Source of the DNA: an uncultured Psychrosphaera sp.
Lineage (GTDB): Bacteria > Pseudomonadota > Gammaproteobacteria > Enterobacterales > Alteromonadaceae
Direction of reading: 5' to 3'
Assembly (NCBI RefSeq): GCF_947500655.1
Contig: NZ_CANMSK010000002.1
Location: 62,001-126,000, forward strand
Length of the DNA stretch: 64,000 nucleotides
Shown: one piece after another, positions 54,426-63,150 of the stretch
Layout: every line of letters starts with the position of its first letter
Numbering within the stretch: position 1 is the stretch's first letter
Position numbers and translations under genes: made by a program
The notes under the pieces: model-generated
The model's database searches: none
What the model saw: only the letters and a program-made list of their open reading frames with translations
What the model was told of the DNA's origin: nothing

Positions 54426-56228
54426 TTGTCATTACCTGAAAACACACCTTTATCATTATTAAATCAAATCTTTGGTTATGAGTCATTTCGTGACGGCCAA
54501 CAAGAAGTGATTGACGCCTGTTTGTCAGGAAAAGATTCTTTGGTGTTAATGCCAACAGGTGGCGGTAAAAGTTTGTGTTACCAAATCCCAGCTTTATTAC
54601 AAAGCCATATTACCGTAGTAGTGACACCGTTATTATCTTTAATGAAAGACCAAGTAGATCAACTGCTTGAGTTAGACATCGCCGCAGCGTTTATTAATAG
54701 CCAACAAGACAGGCAAGAACAAATTCAAGTACTTAACCAAGTACAACATGGCGAAGTTAAAATAATTTATGTATCGCCAGAGCGCTTGTTACAACCTAGT
54801 TTTATGGATCATCTTAAGTTTTGTGGCGTGAGCTTGTTCGCTATAGATGAAGCACATTGTTTATCCCACTGGGGACATGACTTTAGGCAAGACTATTTGC
54901 GCTTACATTGTATTAAGCCCAATTTTCCAAACACGCCGATTATGGCGTTAACCGCCACCGCAGATAAATCCACTCGTTACGACATTAGTTATCAACTACA
55001 AATGCAAGACCCGTATATTCATGTGGGTAGTTTTGACAGACCAAATCTTAGATACACTATTGAAGAGAAATTTAAGCCGTTAAATCAGTTATTAACTTTT
55101 TTAGGTACTCAGTCAGATAATTGCGGAATTGTATATTGTTCTAGTCGTGCTCGTGTTGACGATATTGCGGCTAAGTTACAAGCTAAAGGCTTTAAAGCTG
55201 AAGCCTATCATGCAGGTTGGGATACTTCTCACAGAGTGGCGGTACAAGATAAATTCCAACGTGACGATATTCAAATTGTGGTTGCTACCATTGCTTTTGG
55301 CATGGGTATTAACAAACCGAATATTCGTTTTGTAGTGCATTATGATTTAGCTAAAACCATAGAAAATTATTATCAAGAAACTGGCCGTGCAGGCCGAGAT
55401 GGTTTACCAGCAGAATGTTTGCTGTTTTTTGACTCTGCCGATGTGCCAAGAGTAAAACGTCTTATTAACGACAACCCAAATGAAGATCGTGCCAAAGTAG
55501 AGTTACAGCGCTTTAATGCCATGGTTGCCTTGGCTGATGGGCAAACCTGCCGTAGACAAGTATTGCTCAATTACTTTAATGAATACAATAATGACTCTTG
55601 TGGTAACTGCGATATTTGTTTGGATCCGCCAAAATCATTCGACGGAACTTTATTAGCACAACAAGCTTTATCTTGTGTTTATCGTAGCGGACAGCAGTTT
55701 GGTATTGGTCATGTTATAGATATTTTACGTGGTAGCCAAAATGTAAGAATTAAAGATCATGGGCACGATAAATTAAGCACGTATGGTTTAGGTAAAGACC
55801 ACAGCCAAGAATACTGGTTAAGTATAATGCGTCAGCTTATTCATCAAGGTTTGGTAGAGCAAGATATTAGTCAAGGAAGCCGTTTGTTGTTAACAGAATT
55901 GGCTCGTCCGTATTTAAAAAGTGAAAAAGTATTAGGCTTAGCCGTACCAAGAATTGGTCGTACGCATTTATATGAAAAACCAAATAAAGTGAACTATGAC
56001 AAACACTTATTTGCTCGTTTAAAAGGCTTAAGGAAATCTATCGCACAAGAACATGATGTACCACCATTTGTGGTATTCTCGGACGCAACTTTGGTAGATA
56101 TGGCTAATAAGTTACCAACGAATCCAAGAGCTTTTTTGGCGGTTTCTGGTGTCGGTGAAACTAAACTGCAACGTTATGGAACAGCGTTTTTACAAGTTAT
56201 TGAACAACATTTGGCTGGTGGCAATTAG
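54426..56228 (+). CDS. recQ: ATP-dependent DNA helicase RecQ
   Basis: RecQ, 600 residues. Helicase motifs are in order: FRDGQQEVIDACLSGKD, MPTGGGKSLCYQIPA (Walker A), AIDEAHCLSHWGHDFR (DEAH), TATADKSTRYDI, and IVVATIAFGMGINKPN. Zinc-binding cysteines follow in CRRQVLLNYFNEYNN and SCGNCDIC (about residues 378-401), then a winged helix and a C-terminal HRDC domain (LFARLKGLRKSIAQEHDVPP to the end). The start appears to be TTG at 54426, since an in-frame stop lies at 54417-54419 with no ATG between. It acts in recombination and replication fork repair. Confidence 0.95.
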   Translation: MSLPENTPLSLLNQIFGYESFRDGQQEVIDACLSGKDSLVLMPTGGGKSLCYQIPALLQSHITVVVTPLLSLMKDQVDQLLELDIAAAFINSQQDRQEQIQVLNQVQHGEVKIIYVSPERLLQPSFMDHLKFCGVSLFAIDEAHCLSHWGHDFRQDYLRLHCIKPNFPNTPIMALTATADKSTRYDISYQLQMQDPYIHVGSFDRPNLRYTIEEKFKPLNQLLTFLGTQSDNCGIVYCSSRARVDDIAAKLQAKGFKAEAYHAGWDTSHRVAVQDKFQRDDIQIVVATIAFGMGINKPNIRFVVHYDLAKTIENYYQETGRAGRDGLPAECLLFFDSADVPRVKRLINDNPNEDRAKVELQRFNAMVALADGQTCRRQVLLNYFNEYNNDSCGNCDICLDPPKSFDGTLLAQQALSCVYRSGQQFGIGHVIDILRGSQNVRIKDHGHDKLSTYGLGKDHSQEYWLSIMRQLIHQGLVEQDISQGSRLLLTELARPYLKSEKVLGLAVPRIGRTHLYEKPNKVNYDKHLFARLKGLRKSIAQEHDVPPFVVFSDATLVDMANKLPTNPRAFLAVSGVGETKLQRYGTAFLQVIEQHLAGGN

Positions 56229-56358
56229 CCGAGTTTGCACTCAATAGCTTCAGATACAAAAATGCGACTTCAATATCAAATCGAAATCGCACATTTTTAT
56301 GAAAACTTAAGCTATGTAGTAAGTTTAATTTGAACTGATTTAGTACAAATTTGACCGT

Positions 56359-56661
56359 TTACTTTAATGAAGCAAAATAAGCAGAAACATTAGCGATATC
56401 AGCATCCGATAACGGCATTGCCATTGCGGTCATTACAGGATCTTTTCTTTCGCCAGATTTAAATGCCTTTAATTGCTTAACTAAGTAAGCTTCTTTTTGA
56501 CCAGCAAGGTTTGGATACATAGGGATCGCGCTGATACCCGCTGCACCATGACAAGCACCACAAACGGCAGAAGCTGCTTTTCCTGCTGCAATATCTGCGG
56601 CATTTGCGTTAAATGCAAAAGAGCCGATTAAGGCAGTTGAGATAAGTAATAATTTTTTCAT
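56359..56661 (-). CDS. Small periplasmic cytochrome c (class I)
   Basis: A 100-residue mono-haem cytochrome c. The signal peptide ends near NANAAD (residue 22); the haem site is CGACH at residues 34-38, and a methionine ligand is likely in [10 protein letters not shown] near residues 77-86. It resembles c553/c4-half cytochromes. It should carry electrons in the periplasm, probably to a terminal oxidase. It is monocistronic, convergent with recQ. Confidence 0.9.
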   Translation of the reverse strand: MKKLLLISTALIGSFAFNANAADIAAGKAASAVCGACHGAAGISAIPMYPNLAGQKEAYLVKQLKAFKSGERKDPVMTAMAMPLSDADIANVSAYFASLK

Positions 56662-56842
56662 AAAAACTCCAAATGTAAGTTTTAAATTTATAAGATGTTA
56701 TTCACTATAAACTAGCATTTATTAAGGTAATGTCGAATAGAGAATTGCCATCTTATAGTAATAAACGTTCTATTCATTAAGTTAGATCAACCTTTTATAC
56801 TAATTATATTAATTAAATAAGCTAAGGCCATGGGCGAAAAGT

Positions 56843-58318
56843 ATGTCAGACAACAAAATACAGCTAAACCTAAAGCATACTTACGCAGATAACGTCGGCG
56901 AACTTGCGTCTTTTATTATACCAACTAAATTACCAAACCCTGAGTGGGTAATAACAAGTAACGAAGTCGCTGAGTTATTGGAATTACCTGATTCAGTATT
57001 CAGCAATAGTGAATACTTAAATTGGTTTAGTGGAAATAGTTCACTAGCCAATGCTAAACCCCTTGCACAAAAATATACAGGTCATCAGTTTGGCCATTAC
57101 AATCCAGACTTAGGTGATGGCCGAGGCTTATTATTAGGCGAGTTACAAATTAGCACTAACCGTTGGGATCTTCATGTAAAAGGTGCAGGACAAACACCTT
57201 ATTCTCGTTCAGGTGATGGACGAGCGGTGTTACGCAGTAGTATTCGTGAGTTTTTAGCATCGGAAGCCTTACATCATTTAAATATTCCAACTAGTCGCGC
57301 ATTAGGCGTATTTAAAACCTCAGAAGGTATTCAGCGAGAAACCTTAGAGCAAGGTGCTGGGCTTATTCGTATTTGCCGGAGTCATCTTCGTTTTGGTCAT
57401 TTTGAATATGCGTTTTATCAAAATGATACTGAGTTATTCGAGTCGCTGGTGGATTATACTTACAGTGATGTTTTGCAATTGGGGTCATTAAAATCAGAAT
57501 CATTAACCATACAAGATAAAGCGTTAGCTGTTTTTGAGAATGTAGTGAAATCAACCGCCCTGTTAATTGCCAAGTGGCAAGCGTTTGGATTTTGTCACGG
57601 GGTGATGAACACAGATAATATGTCGATTTTGGGTATTACCTTTGATTTTGGTCCGTATGGATTTTTAGATGACTTTGACTCTAAGCATGTTTGTAATCAT
57701 TCAGATTATAATGGACGTTATGCCTTTGACGAACAACCAGGTGTTGGTTTGTGGAACTTAAAGGCACTAGGTCATGCATTCTCATCTTTACTAAGCAAAG
57801 ATCAGCTAGTGGAATGTTTAGCGCAATATGAACCTATTTTAGTTAATGAATACTCAGGCCTAATGCGTCATAAATTAGGTTTATCAAAAAATGATAAAGG
57901 CGATCAGGTTTTATTAGGTGAGTGGTTGGGGTTATTACAAAAAGATAAACGCGATTACACTAATTCTTGGCGTTTATTGTCAAATTACGACGGTAGTAAT
58001 GATGCCAGCATAATTGATCATTTTATTGATAGAGCGGCTGCGAGTAAGTGGCTAGAAAAATACAAACACCGTTTGTTATTAGAAAAAGATGACACGCAAG
58101 TTAGAATGCAAAAAATGAAAGCGGTAAATCCAAAATACATCTTACGAAATTACTTGGCCCAACAAGCAATTAAAGCCGCAGAAGCGGGTGATAATGCAGA
58201 GTTAGAAAGCTTATTTGAAGTGTTAAAACAGCCTTTTGACGAACAACCAGAATTTGAACAATACGCACAAACACCGCCCAATTGGGGCAAAGAGCTGTCT
58301 ATAAGTTGTAGTAGCTAA
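56843..58318 (+). CDS. selO: Protein adenylyltransferase SelO
   Basis: SelO/YdiU, 491 residues, a pseudokinase-fold enzyme that transfers AMP to protein hydroxyl groups. Characteristic stretches are YTGHQFGHYNPDLGDGRGLLL (about residues 77-96), GAGQTPYSRSGDGRAVLRSS and SREFL-like IREFLASEALHHLNIPTSRA, and the Asn/Asp metal region in GVMNTDNMSILG and FDFGPYGFLDDFD. The length matches bacterial SelO, and there is no C-terminal selenocysteine or Cys motif of the eukaryotic type, though the end reads ISCSS. It stands alone. Confidence 0.93.
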   Translation: MSDNKIQLNLKHTYADNVGELASFIIPTKLPNPEWVITSNEVAELLELPDSVFSNSEYLNWFSGNSSLANAKPLAQKYTGHQFGHYNPDLGDGRGLLLGELQISTNRWDLHVKGAGQTPYSRSGDGRAVLRSSIREFLASEALHHLNIPTSRALGVFKTSEGIQRETLEQGAGLIRICRSHLRFGHFEYAFYQNDTELFESLVDYTYSDVLQLGSLKSESLTIQDKALAVFENVVKSTALLIAKWQAFGFCHGVMNTDNMSILGITFDFGPYGFLDDFDSKHVCNHSDYNGRYAFDEQPGVGLWNLKALGHAFSSLLSKDQLVECLAQYEPILVNEYSGLMRHKLGLSKNDKGDQVLLGEWLGLLQKDKRDYTNSWRLLSNYDGSNDASIIDHFIDRAAASKWLEKYKHRLLLEKDDTQVRMQKMKAVNPKYILRNYLAQQAIKAAEAGDNAELESLFEVLKQPFDEQPEFEQYAQTPPNWGKELSISCSS

Positions 58319-58382
58319 TTCGCCTCAGTACTACAACTTGTCATATATCGAACTAATAAAAGTATTAACTAGCAAAGCACTC

Positions 58383-59276
58383 TTAATTAGCAAAACCTTG
58401 GGGCATTGTGGTTTCATGCTCGTTTACCGATAATTTTTTAATGATGTCGGTTTTATTAGGGTACTGTTTAATTAGTTCATCGGCTAAACCTGCTTCAAAA
58501 CATGTTCCGGTAAACCCTGGTGCCATAGTGCAACCAAATAATGCGTATCTTCCACCTTCATTTAGACAGCCAGCTTGCCAGACACCCGCAGGGATCACAT
58601 ATTGGATTTGCTCACCTTCTGCTATGTTTGAGCCCATAACAACATCTTCTGTTGTTCCATCTGGGTATAGCAAATAAAGGGTAAATGTATCGCCACCGTA
58701 AACATGCCAAACTTCATCAAAATCCAGTTTATGAAAACACGACACACTTTCTGGTTCATTAGCATAAAGGCCGATCATCGCAGTTCCTGCTGGACCTTTA
58801 TCTATAGATTTTTGCTCAGCCCGCCAAGTACTTTTAAATAAAGTACCTTCTACTGGGAGTCGTTCAAAACGGTAATGTCGCAGCATAGCAACCGTATCTG
58901 GATGGATTGGCTTTTGGTTAAACCTGCTTACATCTACCACATCGACAATAGCATCTACATTTAACGCACCATATAAATGCGGGAATGACTCTGTGCTGAA
59001 AAAGGCACTGACCAAATCATCATCATTAAAGTCTCCAACCGCACCTTCATAGATAAGTTCGGCATTAAGTAAACTGACATCAATAACCAATAATTTTAAG
59101 TCAGTCTCTTCAGGGTAAAAGGCATTTACAACTTCGCTGACTTGGTGAGGTTGACACAAGTGCATAAACCCTTCTTCTTTAACACTTGGGTGCTCATACT
59201 CAGTTTGTTGCAAAATATCGGCCGTTAACTCTGGTGAGGCAATGCAAAAAACACATGTTTTGATGTCGGATGGCAT
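58383..59276 (-). CDS. DUF952 plus cupin_5 (DUF985) fusion protein
   Basis: A 297-residue two-domain protein. Residues about 1-120 are a DUF952 domain (EGFMHLCQPHQVSEVVNAFY, then DVSLLNAELIYEG and FPHLYGALNVDAIV). Residues about 135-290 are a cupin_5 domain (RFERLPVEGTLFKSTWR, CFHKLDFDEVWHVYGGD, VIPAGVWQAGCL and GCTMAPGFTG). Both families are usually separate small proteins; the cupin may bind a metal or sugar-type ligand, and neither has an established reaction. No signal peptide. Confidence 0.83.
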   Translation of the reverse strand: MPSDIKTCVFCIASPELTADILQQTEYEHPSVKEEGFMHLCQPHQVSEVVNAFYPEETDLKLLVIDVSLLNAELIYEGAVGDFNDDDLVSAFFSTESFPHLYGALNVDAIVDVVDVSRFNQKPIHPDTVAMLRHYRFERLPVEGTLFKSTWRAEQKSIDKGPAGTAMIGLYANEPESVSCFHKLDFDEVWHVYGGDTFTLYLLYPDGTTEDVVMGSNIAEGEQIQYVIPAGVWQAGCLNEGGRYALFGCTMAPGFTGTCFEAGLADELIKQYPNKTDIIKKLSVNEHETTMPQGFAN

Positions 59277-59393
59277 TTAAGAACCCTATCTTATTTGGTG
59301 TATTTGTATGTTTTGATTATACGCAGCTATTACATTTATACGCCGCAATAAAATTAGTTTTTACTATAAATATTAGTTAAATACATTTGAAAA

Positions 59394-59741
59394 TTATAAA
59401 TCTTTCCACTTGCTTAACTTATGTTTAGCAGCGCTTCTTTTATAATACAGAGCCATTATTAAACCAAATAATATACCAGCAACAATACTAGTCACAACGG
59501 CATTTACTATTGGTAAACGATTAGTACTCCAAGTTGTAAACCACATCAATAAGCCCCAAATTAAGCCAAAAAAGACTGCTGAAAAAGTGAAGTTTTTAAT
59601 AAAGCTATTGTATTGGACTGGTTTGATTTTGAGTCCTAACTTTCTTAATTGAACAAATATTGGCGGATTATAATTAGACTCACGCATACCGGTTTTCGCT
59701 AACTCTGCTTGTGCTTTTTCTAGTTTTGCTTGATATGACAT
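59394..59741 (-). CDS. DUF6404-like small membrane protein
   Basis: A 115-residue protein with two membrane helices (FSAVFFGLIWGLLMWFTTW about residues 52-70, and VNAVVTSIVAGILFGLIMAL about residues 79-98) and a charged tail. The N-terminal part (LEKAQAELAKTGMRESNYNP then FVQLRKLGLKIKP) and the WGLLMWF element resemble the DUF6404 family, which I name with moderate confidence. Function unknown. It lies 42 bases downstream of the DUF523 gene on the same strand. Confidence 0.6.
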   Translation of the reverse strand: MSYQAKLEKAQAELAKTGMRESNYNPPIFVQLRKLGLKIKPVQYNSFIKNFTFSAVFFGLIWGLLMWFTTWSTNRLPIVNAVVTSIVAGILFGLIMALYYKRSAAKHKLSKWKDL

Positions 59742-59783
59742 TTTTGGCCTCGCTACTTTATGTTACGGAAAATTGGGTTTGAT

Positions 59784-60251
59784 TTAAGTTCTATTTATTT
59801 TTATAGCTTGCATTAACTGCTCAATTTCAAGCTCTGAATACACCTTAATACTATGTTTGCTAAGTAACTCGGCAGTCATACCTTGCCCTACTATTAAGGT
59901 ATTGTTGAACTGGCCATTGTAAATTTTTTGATTACCACAGCTTGGGCTGTTGGCTTTTAATAGTGCAATTTTAATATCATGTTGTTGGCACAAATCTAAT
60001 GCTTTTTGTGCACCAATATCAAATTCTTGAGTCACGTCTTGGCCAGTTATTGTTATTACTTTATCTTGTTGACGTTCCGCTGGATCCCTTGGCGTTGGCA
60101 ATCCACCTTCTTGTTCAGGGCATATGATCACGATACGGTTTTGTTGTTGTAATTGCTGTAACCAAGCTAAGTTTTTTAGCGGCGTACTTTTCCCGTCGTA
60201 CCGTACTGGATAACCCAATAAACAAGCTGAAACCAATATTTTTTCTGACAT
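59784..60251 (-). CDS. DUF523 family protein
   Basis: A 155-residue protein of the DUF523 family. The signature opening KILVSACLLGYPVRYDGKST, the EQEGGLPTPRDPAERQ element, and ALLKANSPSCGNQKIYNG are all present. Conserved Cys residues near 10, 53 and 106 suggest a metal or thiol centre. Function is not established. It is divergent from glmU, with about 107 bases between the starts. Confidence 0.9.
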   Translation of the reverse strand: MSEKILVSACLLGYPVRYDGKSTPLKNLAWLQQLQQQNRIVIICPEQEGGLPTPRDPAERQQDKVITITGQDVTQEFDIGAQKALDLCQQHDIKIALLKANSPSCGNQKIYNGQFNNTLIVGQGMTAELLSKHSIKVYSELEIEQLMQAIKINRT

Positions 60252-60358
60252 ATATTACTCTTTGCGTTTTATACAAATTTTTCTTTTAAAAAGAACTGCC
60301 TATTTTTATTACAGCCTTTATAATAGCTTTGATTTTAAAAGGATATGAGAAAAATAAA

Positions 60359-61717
60359 ATGAGTTTATCTGTTGTAATTCTTGCCGCCGGTAAAGGCACA
60401 CGTATGAAGTCTAGCTTACCAAAAGTACTGCATCCAGTTGCCAACAAGCCTATGGTACAGCATGTTATTGATGCAGCTAAAGAATTAAATTCTGAAAATA
60501 CCACGGTTGTTTATGGTCATGGTGGCGAACAATTACAGCAAGCATTAAGCAGCAATAAAGTGCATTGGGCATTACAGGCTGAGCAACTTGGTACAGGTCA
60601 CGCAGTAAAAGTAGCAGACAATTTTATGCCAGACTCAGGCACAATACTTATCTTGTACGGTGACGTACCTCTTATCCAAACATCCACATTACAACGTTTA
60701 TTGGCGATAAAACCTGAACAAGGTATTGCGCTATTAACGGTTAAATTAGATAACCCATCAGGTTATGGCCGCATTGTCCGTGAAAATGGCAAAGTGGTTG
60801 GTATTATTGAACAAAAAGATGCAAACCCAGCACAGCTTGAAATTGATGAAGTTAACACTGGCATTATGGCAGTTAACGGAAAGTTATTAAAAGACTGGTT
60901 AGCTAATTTATCCAGCGACAATGCCCAAGGTGAATACTACTTAACAGACGTTATCGCAATGGCACATAAAGCAGGTTTTGCTATTGAAACTGCACACCCT
61001 GACACAGCATTAGAAGTTGAAGGTGCAAATAACCGTGTTCAATTAGCCACATTAGAACGTGAATACCAACGCCGTGAAGTTGAAACTTTAATGTTAGCCG
61101 GCGCGTCCATGCGTGACCCTGCAAGAGTTGACGTTAGAGGGAATGTAACCGTAGGACAAGACGTTGAAATAGACGTTAACGTTGTATTTGAAGGCACTGT
61201 TGTTATTGGTAATAATGTAAAAATCGGCCCTAACAATGTACTTAAAGATTGCACTATTGGTGATGGCACTGTGATTGAAGCCAATTGCTTAATAGACCAG
61301 GCACAAGTTGGTGAGTATGCTCAAATTGGTCCATTTGCTCGTTTACGTCCAGCGGCTATTGTTGGCAATAAAGCCAAAGTTGGCAACTTTGTTGAAATGA
61401 AAAAATCGACATTAGGTGAAGGCTCTAAAGCAAACCACTTCTCTTATTTAGGCGATGCAACTATCGGCCGTGGCGTTAATATTGGTGCTGGCGTGATCAC
61501 AGCTAATTACGATGGCGTAAATAAGTTTAAAACAGAAATTAAAGACAATGCGTTTATAGGTACTAACTCAACATTAGTGGCTCCAATTTGTATCGAAGAA
61601 AATGGTTTTGTCGCCGCAGGTTCAACAGTTACTAAAGGCGTAGCTGAAAATGGTTTGGCCATTGCCCGTGGTAAACAGCGTAATATTGATGGCTGGAAAC
61701 GTCCGACAAAAGGCTAG
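60359..61717 (+). CDS. glmU: Bifunctional GlmU (acetyltransferase/uridylyltransferase)
   Basis: GlmU, 452 residues. The N-terminal uridylyltransferase opens [20 protein letters not shown], with QLGTGHAV and LYGDVPLI active-site elements; the C-terminal acetyltransferase is a left-handed beta-helix of hexapeptide repeats (from about residue 250) with [20 protein letters not shown] and [12 protein letters not shown]. It makes UDP-N-acetylglucosamine for peptidoglycan and lipopolysaccharide. The ATG at 60359 matches the family start; a longer frame begins at 60329. Confidence 0.97.
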   Translation: MSLSVVILAAGKGTRMKSSLPKVLHPVANKPMVQHVIDAAKELNSENTTVVYGHGGEQLQQALSSNKVHWALQAEQLGTGHAVKVADNFMPDSGTILILYGDVPLIQTSTLQRLLAIKPEQGIALLTVKLDNPSGYGRIVRENGKVVGIIEQKDANPAQLEIDEVNTGIMAVNGKLLKDWLANLSSDNAQGEYYLTDVIAMAHKAGFAIETAHPDTALEVEGANNRVQLATLEREYQRREVETLMLAGASMRDPARVDVRGNVTVGQDVEIDVNVVFEGTVVIGNNVKIGPNNVLKDCTIGDGTVIEANCLIDQAQVGEYAQIGPFARLRPAAIVGNKAKVGNFVEMKKSTLGEGSKANHFSYLGDATIGRGVNIGAGVITANYDGVNKFKTEIKDNAFIGTNSTLVAPICIEENGFVAAGSTVTKGVAENGLAIARGKQRNIDGWKRPTKG

Positions 61718-61819
61718 TTTTTAAATTAAGCATAATTAATATGTTTGAGACCCTATACGCATAAACGTGATTGGTGATTTAAGCTTTCCTTACCTTTTAG
61801 TTAAATTAAGTTGGCAATA

Positions 61820-62257
61820 ATGTTTTCAGTATTTTTTATAAATTGTTTAGTGATCGTGATTGTTGTACTTGTGCATTATCAATTTCTATATCGTATCGTT
61901 AAGTTTCTCCCCAAAATGCATGTGAAACATAGCTTTAGAATTGTCTTTGGCGTTTTTGGTGCGTTAGTCGCACATGTAATAGAAATCTGGATTTTTGGCA
62001 TCGCATTTTATTGGATGGATATAACCGAAGGATGGGGGCATTTGGTTGGAAATGTTAATGGCCAGCTTATGGATTGTGTGTATTTTTCATTCACGGTTTA
62101 CACTACCGTTGGTTTTGGTGATATTGAACCTCATGGTCCTTTACGATATTTAACTGGAATTGAGTCATTAACCGGACTTATGTTAATCACATGGACTGCT
62201 TCATTTTTGTACCTAGAAATGCAGAGATATTGGAGCCAAGATCTAAACGTTGACTAG
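61820..62257 (+). CDS. Two-helix potassium channel family protein
   Basis: About 145 residues with two or three hydrophobic segments and the potassium-selectivity filter TVYTTVGFGD near residues 95-104, followed by a final helix (LTGLMLITWTASFLYLEM). The P-loop between two helices is the ion-channel-2 arrangement. It has no RCK or regulatory domain, so gating is unknown. The ATG at 61820 is preferred over a TTG at 61811. It is transcribed away from glmU, about 100 bases after its stop. Confidence 0.85.
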   Translation: MFSVFFINCLVIVIVVLVHYQFLYRIVKFLPKMHVKHSFRIVFGVFGALVAHVIEIWIFGIAFYWMDITEGWGHLVGNVNGQLMDCVYFSFTVYTTVGFGDIEPHGPLRYLTGIESLTGLMLITWTASFLYLEMQRYWSQDLNVD

Positions 62258-62380
62258 TGAAATTAAACCCAGGCGTGGAATTGGCAATAATGTGTGGTTG
62301 CATCTGGTGCCGTAGTAACAAAAAGCTTTGGTGATAGTGTGGCAATCCGGCTAGAGTTCTTAAATAAATACCAGAGCTAG
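62258..62380 (+). pseudogene. Relic of a hexapeptide-repeat acyltransferase 3' end
   Basis: Immediately after the channel stop, one frame reads PRRGIGNNVWL and another, two bases shifted, reads ASGAVVTKSFGDSVAI on to a TAG at 62378-62380. IGNNVW and GAVVTKS are hallmarks of the C-terminal coil of hexapeptide acetyltransferases, which are normally separated by about 20 residues. The missing stretch and the frame change show a decayed remnant rather than a working gene. Confidence 0.5.
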
Positions 62381-62441
62381 CGCAATAGCTAAGACTCAGT
62401 GAGAGGTATTTTATTTAGGCACTTATTAATGGAGGAATACT

Positions 62442-63104
62442 GTGATTTCAAAGTTACCCCGTTGGGTAGAATACGGTTCATTTTTACTGGCTTTAGTTGC
62501 TGGGTTAGTTAACTCTATTGGTTTGTTAGGTTTTAAACATCAGGCAATCTCTCATTTGTCTGGTATCACCACGCTTGTTGGTACTGGGATTGTAAACTCC
62601 TCCATATTTGATGTTCTGCACTTAGTTATTGTTCTTGTTAGTTTCTTAATTGGTTCTGCGGTTTCTGGCTATTTCCTCCATGGCGGAGCACTAAAGCTAG
62701 GGCGGAATTACAGTAGTTTATTACTTTTGGAAGCTGGTTTATTGTTAGGAACTATTTACTTCTTAACTAACGATTCCTTGTTTGGTCATTATCTAGCATC
62801 TGCCGCTTGTGGTTTACAAAATGCGTTAGCAACCCGATACAGTGGCGCCGTTGTTCGCACCACACATGTCACCGGAATCTTTACCGATTTAGGCATTATG
62901 CTTGGCTTAAAATTAAAAGGTGAAGACTTTGATAGCCGCAAAGCATTATTGTTCTTATTAATCATTCTTGGTTTTATTTTAGGCGGAGTTTGTGGTGCGT
63001 ATTTATTTGCGCTAATGAAGTTTTATGCTTTATCTGTCCCAGCAGGAATTTGTTTATTGTTAGCCTTAGCATATGCAATATACAGCTCTAGAGTAAATGA
63101 ATAG
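62442..63104 (+). CDS. YoaK/DUF1275 family membrane protein
   Basis: A 220-residue membrane protein with about six hydrophobic segments and DUF1275 features: AGLVNSIGLLGFKHQAISHLSG near residues 20-41, SAACGLQNALATRYSGAVVRTTHVTG near residues 120-145. The start is a GTG at 62442, supported by a strong GGAGG eight bases before it. The family may transport small molecules, but no substrate is known. It is separate from the neighbouring genes. Confidence 0.85.
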   Translation: MISKLPRWVEYGSFLLALVAGLVNSIGLLGFKHQAISHLSGITTLVGTGIVNSSIFDVLHLVIVLVSFLIGSAVSGYFLHGGALKLGRNYSSLLLLEAGLLLGTIYFLTNDSLFGHYLASAACGLQNALATRYSGAVVRTTHVTGIFTDLGIMLGLKLKGEDFDSRKALLFLLIILGFILGGVCGAYLFALMKFYALSVPAGICLLLALAYAIYSSRVNE

Positions 63105-63150
63105 TCGAGTAAGAATTATCGATGATAGCGTAACACTTGATTCTAGTGGC

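Noticed and set aside
56257..56302. A hairpin-like pair (AAAAATGCGA and TCGCACATTTTT) after recQ as a terminator.
   Set aside because: The stem has a bulge and a long loop; possible but too weak to list.
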